Assembly: GCA_001724265.1 (NCBI GenBank)
Contig: MEDY01000184.1
Location: 1 to 64,000 of the forward strand
DNA length: 64,000 bases
Origin: Rhizaria sp. SCN 62-66
Taxonomy: Eukaryota > Rhizaria, unplaced
Reading direction: 5' to 3'
Shown here: positions 46,576 to 55,068 of the stretch, piece by piece
Numbering within the stretch: position 1 is the first letter of the stretch
Layout of the letters: every line of letters starts with the position of its first letter
Made by a program: the position numbers and the translations under genes
The notes under the pieces: generated by a model
Databases searched by the model: none
Seen by the model: the letters and a program-made list of their open reading frames with translations, nothing else
Told to the model about the DNA's origin: nothing

Positions 46576-48081
46576 ATGTCCCTGGTACGTACTTACTCTC
46601 ATCTTTCTATCCACTTACCTTCAGCTCTTGTTGCTTCATACTCACACCTATACACTCTTTTTTTGTTTGTGAGCAGAACTACTCTAAATGGGACGTTATT
46701 GAGGCTGCCGAGCGCGAGGATGAGGAGCGCGAAAAGGCCATTTTACGCGAAAAGACCCGTCTTAAGTACGTCTCACTCTCCAGCTCTCTCTTAAGAGCTT
46801 CTCCTTCTATTTAGACGCGCCTCTCTATAATCCTCACTATGAACCTGCTACGCTACTTTATCCATGCTCCTTCACTTGTATTGTTTGCTATCGCCATCTT
46901 TTCGGCCCGCCGCAGGTACATGTCTGAGCAGGCGGAGCGGCAGCGGCAGTGGCAGGAGCGCAACCCTGGCGCGGCGCCGCCAGCGCAGCACTCCGTGTGC
47001 GGCTGCAGCCCCGCCGCGTTCCAGCTCGCCGTAGAGGCGCAGTAGCAGGCCGCGAGCGCCGACACAGGCAGCGGTCACGGCCACGGTCACGGCCACGGTC
47101 ACGGCCACGGTCATGCCCACGGTCATGCCCACAACAGCCATGATCACGATCACGATCATGGTCACGGTCACGGTCACGGTCACGGTCATTCCCATGGCCC
47201 TGCGACCGCGCCCGCGCCTGCGCCTGCGCATCTTGCTGCGACTAAGGCCGAAGCTGCCACAGCCTCAACTGCTTCCAAGGCTCCTGTCCCTGCTCCTGCT
47301 GCTGCAGCTGCAACTGCTGCCTCAGCTGCTCCAGCTTCATCGCCCGCAGCGCGCAACGCCCCTGCAGCGAGCAACGGCACCAGCGCAGCGGCCGCCGCTT
47401 CGAACCCCCTGGGCTGCGGGTTTGCGGGCGTCGAGCAGCTGCAGGCGTTCATCGACGCCGCGAAAGCTGCGGCTGCGAACAACAACAGCAGCAAAACCAA
47501 GAGTAACAACAAGAATGCAGTTAGCAGCAGCAGCAGCACGGCTGTAGCAGCAACTGCGACAAATGCGGCTACCACTACTGCTCCCGCCGCCGCGCCTGCA
47601 GCTGCGCCTGCGGCCAACAGCAACAGCAGCGGCAGCGGCAGCGGCAGCGGCAGCGGCAGCAGTAGCAGTAGCAGCGCGGCACAGCCTGCGTTTTCGTCGC
47701 TGCCGCTGAGCGAGAAGAACCTCCGCAAGCGTGTGGGACTAGCGGCCGCGCTCGCCGACGCGCGGGACCACCTGGCCGCCGCCGCGCTGCACCCGCAGCT
47801 GCAGCTGCGCGCTGAGACAGCAGCAACAACAGCAGGCACAACCGCGACCGCGACTTCTGCGACAGCAGTTGCTGAGAGCGAGACAGTGAGGCCTCTGTGG
47901 CTGCCGCGGCCTCTCTGGGCCGCCCTTGCCCCTTCGCTCTCATCATCCTCAACATCATCAACTGCAACAACAACTGCAACAGCTGCAACAGAAACAGACT
48001 CGGCGGCAAAGCTAACGCCAGCGCCCGCGTCGCCGTCAGCGCCCGCGCCCGTCAAGCCCGTCAAGCCCTCCGTCTCTGCCT

Positions 48082-48125
<44 letters not shown>

Positions 48126-48848
48126 TCAGTGCTGGCCCTGGCGCGCTCGCCGCACCCGCCCGCGGCGTTGCGGCGCGCGGCGGGCAGCATCCTCTCGCGT
48201 GCCCAGCTCTTCGTCAACGACATCACGGGCGCGGGCGACGGCGAGGAGGGCTGGGCGCTGCAGCGGGCTGAGGCGCGGGCGTTCGCGCTCACGGCCGTTG
48301 CCGAGGCCGCGGCAGGGCAGGCGCAGGCCGCCGAGCGCGCCGCCGCCACCGCGCTGGCCATCGACGTCGACTCGGCGCGCGCGCTGGCACTTTGGGCGGA
48401 CCAGGGACGTCTGCCAGGAAGTGACTGTGAGCAGCAGCAGAGTGACCGTGAGCCGCAGCGGCAGACACAGCAGGGACCTGAGAGTGGTGATTCGTCGCCG
48501 CTCGTGCTGCTGTTCAGCCGGTCTGCGGCGCGGGGCGAGCCCCTCTGCGCGCGCGCCTTCGCCCGCCACCTCAAAGCCGCCGCCGCAGCCTCCGCAGCAG
48601 TTCCACAGAGCGGTCCGGAGGGCCCTACCACCAGCGAAAGCGACGGCGAGTCCGAGACCGAGGAGGGCGCGGCAGTGGGCGGTATGGGCCGCCCCTCGGC
48701 CCACTGGGTGCCCGTGGCGGCCGCCGACGTGCTGGGCTCCGCGGCGACGGCGCTGCTGGCGCGGGCCGAGGCGCTGCGGTCGCGCGGGTAGCCCGCCAAG
48801 GCGAGGGCCGCGCTGGCAGAGGTGCTTGCGCTGGCCCAGGCCGGCGTT

Positions 48849-48885
<37 letters not shown>

Positions 48886-49410
48886 GCAGTAATAATACTG
48901 GTGATGCAAGCAGTACGAGTGCGTTGGCGGAGACGGGGGAGCTGGTGCGACTGTGGGTCTGGGTGGACGGTGCAGAGGCTGCGCTGCTGCGCAAAGAGAG
49001 TACGTCCATCGAACAATCTATATCTTGGTGATTTACGTTATGATCTGTATCGTGCAATGTGGAGGGATGTGAAATTTCTCATCAAATGTGATGATGAATG
49101 ACACTATTAGTTGACATGAGGATTGACTAGGGATTTCGATTGTTTGATGGAATTATCCACATATTTCTCACTTTGTATTGCCTTTTTGTATCATTGCGCA
49201 TTCTCCCTTTCACTCACACCAACTGCTCAATTCACCGCTCACTGCTCACCGCTCACTGCACACACCGCACTGACAGTGGCCGCTAGCGCGCGCGCCCAGT
49301 CCCGGCGGCTCGAGAGGGAGGCCAGTACCGCCGCCAAGCGCGAGGGCGCCATGGCCCGCCGTATGGCCGCCGCGCTCAGGGCCGCCGCCGCAGCGGACGA
49401 CAAGAGCTGA
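46576..49410 (+). CDS. CDC37-like N-terminus, His-rich and Ala-rich helical protein with two in-frame UAG codons
   Basis: Exons 46576-46584, 46677-46765, 46916-48999 and 49277-49410 (TGA), 771 residues with UAG read as sense. All three donors are GTACGT. The first coding exon is only nine bases (MSL). Then NYSKWDVIEAAEREDEEREK resembles the start of CDC37 and related HSP90 co-chaperones, but no further CDC37 homology is seen. After the first TAG (47043, codon 76) comes a His repeat (GHGHGHGHAHGHAHNSHDHD, about codons 87-125), which could bind metal. Ser/Gly/Ala linkers follow, then TPR-like amphipathic helices (EGWALQRAEARAFALTAVAE, AAERAAATALAIDVDSARAL) and, across the second TAG (48789, codon 658), RSRG-TAG-PAKARAALAEVLALA. 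The last exon is basic coiled-coil. Function unknown; a co-chaperone is a guess. Confidence 0.75.
47043..47045 (+). other. In-frame TAG, probable sense codon (Gln)
   Basis: Reads LAVEAQ-TAG-QAASADTGSG, flanked by CAG on both sides. The frame stays open for 581 more codons until the next TAG. Confidence 0.87.
47071..47195 (+). repeat. GGTCACGGCCAC repeat coding a His-rich segment
   Basis: Tandem GGTCAC / GGCCAC / GGTCAT / GATCAC units inside the His-rich gene, coding alternating Gly-His, Ala-His and Asp-His. Coding microsatellite, not a CRISPR array. Confidence 0.9.
48789..48791 (+). other. In-frame TAG inside a TPR-like helix
   Basis: Reads ARAEALRSRG-TAG-PAKARAALAEVLALA. Gln-Pro-x-Lys-Ala between two helices is normal for TPR turns. 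This is the least repetitive context of the six. Confidence 0.87.
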
Positions 49411-49501
49411 GCTGGGCAGCTGCTGACAACATGAGCTAACTTGCTCGCTCAAGCGAAGGTGAGATTCGTGCTCACTGAAAGCTGCAAGCTTCTTTGCGCA
49501 T

Positions 49502-49933
49502 TCACTCGCTGCTGGCAGCGGGCTTCTCGTCACCGCCTTCCTTCGCAGGGGCAGCGGTGGCAGCAGCGGGCGCGGCAGCGGGAGCAGCAGCGGGAGCAGC
49601 AGCGGCAGCGGGCGCCGGGGCGGGGGCGTCGCGCTGCTGGTAGTAACCGAGCACTTTGAAAACGAATGCAGAGAGTTGGGATAACGAAGGCGTGAGAAGA
49701 GATAAGTGGGATATGTTATGAATAAGGAGTGTGGAATTGCAGTTAGCGTCGCGAAAGTGCGTCGTACCTTTGCTGGCGAGCAGGGCGAGGGCGTCCTTCT
49801 GGTCCTTGTCGAGGCTCTCCATGGGGATGGGCTCGATGATTTGAATGTCCATATCGTCGTCATCGGAGTCAGAGTCGCCAATCAAGCGCTTGGGTTGAGG
49901 CTTCTCCTCGACGTTCTCCTGTGGGGTAGACAT
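49502..49933 (-). CDS. Small acidic protein with Pro/Ala-rich tail
   Basis: Two exons: 49933-49768 and 49653-49502 (TGA), 105 residues; donor GTACGA, acceptor AAAG, phase 1. It starts MSTPQENVEEKPQPKRL, then an acidic patch (DSDSDDDDMDI) that looks like a CK2 site cluster. A conserved-looking segment follows (EPIPMESLDKDQKDALALLA) and the junction yields SK-VLGYYQQRDAP. The rest is an Ala/Pro linker. I do not recognise it. The middle helix may bind a partner. Confidence 0.65.
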   Translation of the reverse strand: MSTPQENVEEKPQPKRLIGDSDSDDDDMDIQIIEPIPMESLDKDQKDALALLASKGTTHFRDANCNSTLLIHNISHLSLLTPSLSQLSAFVFKVLGYYQQRDAPAPAPAAAAAPAAAPAAAPAAATAAPAKEGGDEKPAASSE

Positions 49934-50274
49934 ATTTTCTTACTTAACGGATGTTAACACATCGATGTTCACTCTCCGAATCTTTGATCACTTCGAGCCC
50001 AGTTTGCGCCCCAAGCTGCGCAAGCGTGCAATCGCTGCATTTGTGGTAATCGCAGTATTTTTCAAATTACACTCATTTACAAAATTATTATTAGATTTCA
50101 ACTACGTTTTTGGATTATAAAGACTTAAATACACACCATACACAACTGTTATATGTATTGGCCTTCAAACAAGCCTTCTATATAAACTGGGAATTCCTTC
50201 CTTCATTTCCACTTGAACATGCAGTGCACGTGTCTCACAAACGTCGCTCAGACTCAATCCAACCGGTCGTCCGT
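49934..50274. other. Spacer, promoter of the acidic gene
   Basis: 340 bp AT-rich between two minus-strand genes, holding the promoter of one and the 3' end of RPAP3. No gene seen. Confidence 0.45.
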
Positions 50275-51130
50275 TCACTCGGCGTAGAGCTCCGCGACCC
50301 CGGCGACCTCCGCCTTGGCCTTGGCGCCAATGAGCGCGGCGGCGACCGCTGCGAGTACCCTGGCGACGGCGTCCTTGTCCCCGCGCCCCAGCAGCGCCAG
50401 CGCGAGAGCAAAGCGCTCTACGGCCGCCAGCCCGGTCAGCACGGCCAGCGCCGCCTCCGCCACCGCGGCCACCGCCGCCGAGGCCGCCGCGGCGCTGCCT
50501 GACTCCTGTTGTGTGATAGAGGCCGTCTCTGTCTCTGTCCCTACTGCTGCTGTTGCTGTTGCAGTTGTTGCAGTCGCGATGGCGCGGCGCAGCAGCGCGT
50601 CGAGCCCGCGCACGCAGGCGGCGAGCACGTCGGCGCCCATAACCGAAGGCAAAAGCTTCGGCAGCCGCTTGCGCGGGCTGGGGGTCGACACCAGCCACGC
50701 GCCCCACGCCGCCCACCGCTCCACTAAGGGGCCGTCGTCTAAGGGGCCGCCGGCTAAGGGATCCTTAGACGAGGAGGACGTCACATCGGTTGCGACAGCC
50801 GCGGGGGGCATTTCTGTGAAGCGGGCGGGCCCCAGGAGCGCGTCGAGCGTGGCCATGAAAGCGGCGGCAGACTTAGCAGGGGGCGGCAATGTAGACGCCG
50901 ACGCCGACGCCGACGCTGACGCTGACGCTGACGCAGCAGTTGCAGACATAATAGTTGCAGTGTCAGGCACAACAGCAGGAGCAGCGGTGTTCTTGGACTC
51001 GGTCAGGATTGACAACAGCGTCGACGTCGCACTTGCACTGGAAGCACTCGCATTCGCACTGGCATTGACAGGAGCAGACTGAGCCTTGGCGTCAGACACA
51101 ACCTCACTGCCATCATTCTCCTGCTCCTGT

Positions 51131-51162
<32 letters not shown>

Positions 51163-52280
51163 GTCGTCGCTGTCGATGACGAAGTCGTCCTGGTAGACGA
51201 CCGCCGCCTCCTCCTCCTCCTCGACCACCTCCACGCCCACCACAAACGCGCCTTCCTCCAGCTTCATCCCCCCCGCCGCCCCGGCCGTTGCTGACGTCAG
51301 CAGGAGCCCCATGGCGCGCGCGCGGTCCGCCGCCTCCGCGGGCTCGACGCGCTCGGCGCCCAGCACGGCGGCCTTGCCCTTCGCGGCGGCCGCGGCCTCG
51401 GCGGCCCAGGCCTTGCGCTGCGCCTGGGCGGTCGCTACGGCGCGGCGCGCGTCCTGGGCCTCGCGGCTCTGCTGGTCCGCCCACACGACGACGTTGATGT
51501 CAGCCGCCGCGCCCGCCAGGTCGCCCGTGGCCCTGCGCGCGGCGGCGCGGCGGAACAGCAGCTTGTGCCGCAGCTTCGTTGTGACGGCAGCGGCCGCGGC
51601 GCCGGTCAGGCTCAGCGCGGCGGTGCAGTCGGCCGCGGCCAGCGAGGGCGCGTCCAGGCTCAACAGCGCCTGTGCGCGGTTCGACAGCGCCACGGGGTCC
51701 AGCGGGCGCGCGCGCAGGCAGTTGGAGTAGTGCGCGACGGCCGCGGCGAGGTCGCCGGCCTGGAACGCGGCGTTGCCCAGCGCCTTCTGCGCGTCGTAGT
51801 ATCCGGGCGGGAACGCAGCAGCAGACTCAGCCTCAGTCACCGCAGCAGCAGGGGCGGTGGTGGTGTCGGAGGAAGAGGAGGATGTTGTGGCGGCGGCGGC
51901 GGCGGGGGCGCGGCGCGGCGGGGCGGGTTCCGGGCCAGTCAGCTTAGAAGCACCAGAGGAGGAGGCTTTGCCGGCGGAGTTGCGGGCGCGCTCCTGGGCG
52001 ATGCGCTTCTCCAGGAGGTCTTTCTCGGACTGCGCCACGTCGGAGCGCCACGTCTGTAGGTAGGCAGAACGAGAGTGAAGGAGATAAATCAAGTTAGAAG
52101 GTGAGCTGATTGTGTGAACGAAGGATCGCTCGATTCGAGCTTGCATGAGAGCTCAGGCAAGAGGAATGAGTGAAAAAGAATACTACGTACGTTGAGCTCG
52201 TTCATAAAGGTGCTAACCTCGTCGGCATTGCGCTTAATCTGCACTTGCGTGCGGAAAAGAGCAGACTGAGAGTCGGCCAT
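50275..52280 (-). CDS. RPAP3: RPAP3-like TPR co-chaperone
   Basis: Two exons: 52280-52191 and 52053-50275 (TGA), 622 residues; donor GTACGT, acceptor CTACAG, phase 0. RPAP3 is part of the R2TP complex that brings HSP90 to assembling RNA polymerase II, snoRNPs and PIKKs. The N-terminal block crosses the junction (VQIKRNADEVSTFMNELN-TWRSDVAQSEKD), matching the RPAP3 start. One TPR domain occupies about residues 115-225 (YYDAQKALGNAAFQAGDLAA, PVALSNRAQALLSL, LLFRRAAARRATGDLA); the clamp-type Asn and Arg residues are present. Animal RPAP3 has two TPR domains, so this copy is reduced. Acidic (EQEQEQEQEN) and Ala/Ser linkers lead to a C-terminal helical region that may be the RPAP3_C domain. Confidence 0.85.
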
Positions 52281-52744
52281 CTGTGTTGGCGAGCACAACA
52301 AGAGCAGTTGTGAGGGACGAAGAAGTAGGAGCGAGAGAGAAGTGATTGTGAGAAGATATAGAAAATCAGAATAAAATAATAAGTTTAAAAGCCAATAAAA
52401 TCTCCAAGGACGCTGAACAAGCTTCATAGACGATGAATATCCATCAATAGATCGATCCGTTATTCCGCGACGTTTGAACCTCGAGTGAGGCAACGAGAAT
52501 CATCGCGGCAGTGTAACGGCGCTGCAACTACTGCATAACAGTTCACTAAAGACCTTATCAAAGTCAATCGAAGCTATAACTGCAAACACAAAAACATAAG
52601 CACATAAAATATACAATTATTGTATTCATTCACTCTATTAACCCGAAAAAGCCAAAGAATATAGTACCAGTACTTAACCTCGCAGACGCACCATCATCAG
52701 GGTGGGTTACACTGCCTGAAGATCGTCATGGATCGCCGCGCCGC
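52281..52744. promoter_or_regulatory. Spacer, RPAP3 promoter and PGM2 3' end
   Basis: About 460 bp AT-rich between two minus-strand genes; nothing coding recognised. Confidence 0.45.
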
Positions 52745-54514
52745 TTAGTCGGCCTTCTTGGGGATGAGGCCGAACTTGGTGGGCTGGATGAAGTTGTCGA
52801 CGAGCGCCTGCGTCATCTCGGCCAGCAGCGCCTCGGCCGCCGCGGGCGACTCCTTGGACGACACCTCGACGTAGTACTTGAGCTTGGGCTCGGTACCCGA
52901 GTTGCGGAGCGTCGCCGTAGCGCCGTTCTCGAACGTAAAAGTGACCATGTACGAGTCGGTCATATGCGGCAGCACGAGCTTGCCGTCGGGCTGCGCCGTG
53001 TCGATGCCGCGCTTGACGTCGCGGACGGACTTGATGGCGAACTTGCCGCACGCCGTCGGGTACGCAGGCTCGCACAGCTCGGCGAACACAGCGTCAAGCT
53101 TGGACGCGGCATCGCAGAAGACGTACGAGTTGACCATCTTGAAGTGACCGTACTTGTTGTAGAAGCCCGCGACGCGGTCGAGCAGGCTCTGGCCCTGCAG
53201 CGCCCAGTGGTTGGCCAGCTCGTACATAACAGCGGCGGTGCGCACACCGTCCTTGTCGAACGACACGTCGCCGACCAGGAAGCCGATCTCAACCTCGTAG
53301 GCGAAGAGCGTCGTGAAGCCCTGCGCCTGCGCCTTAATGGCCTCGTTACCGATCCACTTGAAGCCGGTCAGCGTGTCGCGGAACGTGAAGCCCTCGGCCT
53401 CGGCCATCGCGCGGAGGTGCTTGGACGACACCGTGGACGCGATCATGACGCACTTGCCGGCGTCGGCGTCGGGGTTGGCCGCGCGCCACTGCAGCCACTC
53501 CCACTCGGCGAAGACGGCGGCGATCTCGTTGCCCGTGAGCATGACCCACTCGTTCGTCTTGGTGTTCTTGACGGCCACGGCGAGGCGGTCCGCGTCGGGG
53601 TCGTTGGCCAGGATCACGGTCGAGCCGGCGGCATCGGCGGCCTTAATCGCCAGCGCGAGCGCGCCCTTGCCCTCCTCGGGGTTGGGGAAAGCCACGGTCG
53701 AGAACTCCGGGTCCGGCTCCACCTGCTCCGGAGTGGGGATGTACGGCGGCAGGTCGAACGCGGCGAGCGCGCGCGTGACGTACCGCGCGCCGACGCCGTG
53801 CATGGCCGTGTAGGTAACCTTGAGCGCGGCGGCCTTGTTCTGCTCGCGCAGGCGGCAGTAGCGCGCGCTGATCTGGCCGAAGTACGAGTCCATGATCTCG
53901 GCCGACGCGTCCACGAAAAGCGGGTTCGTCGTGTCGAGCTTGTAGTCGGTGTGCCAGGGCTTCAGATTGGCCTGAATAGCCTCCGCAATGCCAACGTCGT
54001 TGGGCGGGATGATCTGCGCGCCGTTGGACCAGTAGACCTTGAAGCCGTTGTCGTCCTTGGGGTTGTGCGAGGCCGTCACCATGACGCCCGCGGCGGCCTT
54101 CTTGAGCAGCACGCCGTAGGGCACGAGCGGGGTGCACACCAGCTGGTCGAAGAAGTACACGCGCACGCCCTGCGACAGCAGGACCGCCGCGGTGAGCTCG
54201 GCGTAAGTCTTGGAGTTGTGGCGGCCGTCGTAGCCGATGACGACGCCGCGCTCGGCGGCGGAGGGCACCTCCTGCTGCATCCAGGTGCACAGGCCCTGCG
54301 TCGCCTGCAGCACCACCAGCTCGTTCATGTTCTTGTAGCCGGCATCCATGCGCGAGCGCAGCCCCGCGGTGCCGAAGGCGATGCGCGGGACGAAGAGCTT
54401 CTCCAGCTCGTCGAACTTCTCCGCCTCGAGCAGCGCCGCCACGCGGGCGCGGGAGACGGGGTTCGGGTCGTACTCGATCCACTGCGCCACGGAGGCGCGC
54501 AGAGACTCACTCAT
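52745..54514 (-). CDS. PGM2: Phosphoglucomutase/phosphopentomutase, PGM2 family
   Basis: Single exon, 589 residues, ATG at 54514 (MSESLRASVAQWIEYDPNPV), TAA stop. An in-frame extension upstream to 54724 lacks a better ATG context. Alpha-D-phosphohexomutase: moves phosphate on ribose or glucose via a phosphoserine. Landmarks in order: substrate-end FGTAGLRSRMDAGYKNMNEL; the active-site serine loop GVMVTASHNPKDDNGFKVYW; the Mg loop NDPDADRLAV; the sugar-binding FAYEVEIGFLVGD (here E-x-E-I-G-F as in PGM2); and the phosphate-binding RNSGTEPKLKYY. Length and motifs match the PGM2/PGM2L1 branch rather than PGM1. Ribose-1-phosphate/ribose-5-phosphate interconversion is the likely activity. Confidence 0.95.
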   Translation of the reverse strand: MSESLRASVAQWIEYDPNPVSRARVAALLEAEKFDELEKLFVPRIAFGTAGLRSRMDAGYKNMNELVVLQATQGLCTWMQQEVPSAAERGVVIGYDGRHNSKTYAELTAAVLLSQGVRVYFFDQLVCTPLVPYGVLLKKAAAGVMVTASHNPKDDNGFKVYWSNGAQIIPPNDVGIAEAIQANLKPWHTDYKLDTTNPLFVDASAEIMDSYFGQISARYCRLREQNKAAALKVTYTAMHGVGARYVTRALAAFDLPPYIPTPEQVEPDPEFSTVAFPNPEEGKGALALAIKAADAAGSTVILANDPDADRLAVAVKNTKTNEWVMLTGNEIAAVFAEWEWLQWRAANPDADAGKCVMIASTVSSKHLRAMAEAEGFTFRDTLTGFKWIGNEAIKAQAQGFTTLFAYEVEIGFLVGDVSFDKDGVRTAAVMYELANHWALQGQSLLDRVAGFYNKYGHFKMVNSYVFCDAASKLDAVFAELCEPAYPTACGKFAIKSVRDVKRGIDTAQPDGKLVLPHMTDSYMVTFTFENGATATLRNSGTEPKLKYYVEVSSKESPAAAEALLAEMTQALVDNFIQPTKFGLIPKKAD

Positions 54515-55068
54515 CGCTGCGGAACAGCGGAGATAACAGCAGTGCAATGACGCACAAAGTGACGGGCAGGCGTTCACAAGCAGCCGAGAGGTGGGCAGGG
54601 CAGAGAGAGAAGAGATGGGGGGATATTGAGGTGCGATACAGGAATGCGATACAGGAATGCAAAGATTTGACCAGTCAAAGTGACTATAATCAGTAGCGCT
54701 ATAAACAAAAAATAGAGAAAACACTTCATTAAAGTTGTTTTTACACGGCTTCGATGCAGTGACGGTCGTTTTGCCCCGTATATATGTCTTTCAAGGTCGG
54801 CGATACGACGTCAACGAGTCGACGAGCCGTTTGGATCTCACACCGGCGCTATCCAAACCAACAGATATCTCGATATCTCCGTGCTCTCAGGACTACTTTC
54901 ACGCGAACTATGTATTTTTGACTTGACTAGTGTTCGAATATTAAACTAATTTCCGCTACCAACCCCATGATTCTCTCCGCAGCCCGCTCCACCCTCTCGC
55001 CTCTGGTGTCTTGACTAACCTAGACCCGGCCTCGTTCACTGCGCGCCCGCCCCTGACGCCGCCCCGCG
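54515..55068. promoter_or_regulatory. Divergent promoter region PGM2 / rhomboid
   Basis: About 550 bp AT-rich between divergent starts. No coding sequence supported; CTCTCCGCAG near 54972-54981 looks like an acceptor for a 5' UTR intron of the rhomboid gene. Confidence 0.45.

Noticed and set aside
47071-47195. Regular GGTCACGGCCAC repeats as a CRISPR-like array
   Set aside because: Units are 6-12 bp without spacers and code a His repeat in an open frame of a eukaryotic gene.
35996-48791. Interpreting the TAGs as programmed readthrough or pseudogenes
   Set aside because: Three separate genes, up to three TAGs in one gene, intact downstream exons and no TAG terminators anywhere in the window fit reassignment better. 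Readthrough is kept as the alternative to test.
52745-54724. Longer PGM2 start at 54724
   Set aside because: The extension lacks an ATG start, is AT-rich and spacer-like, and the family normally begins near the ATG at 54514.
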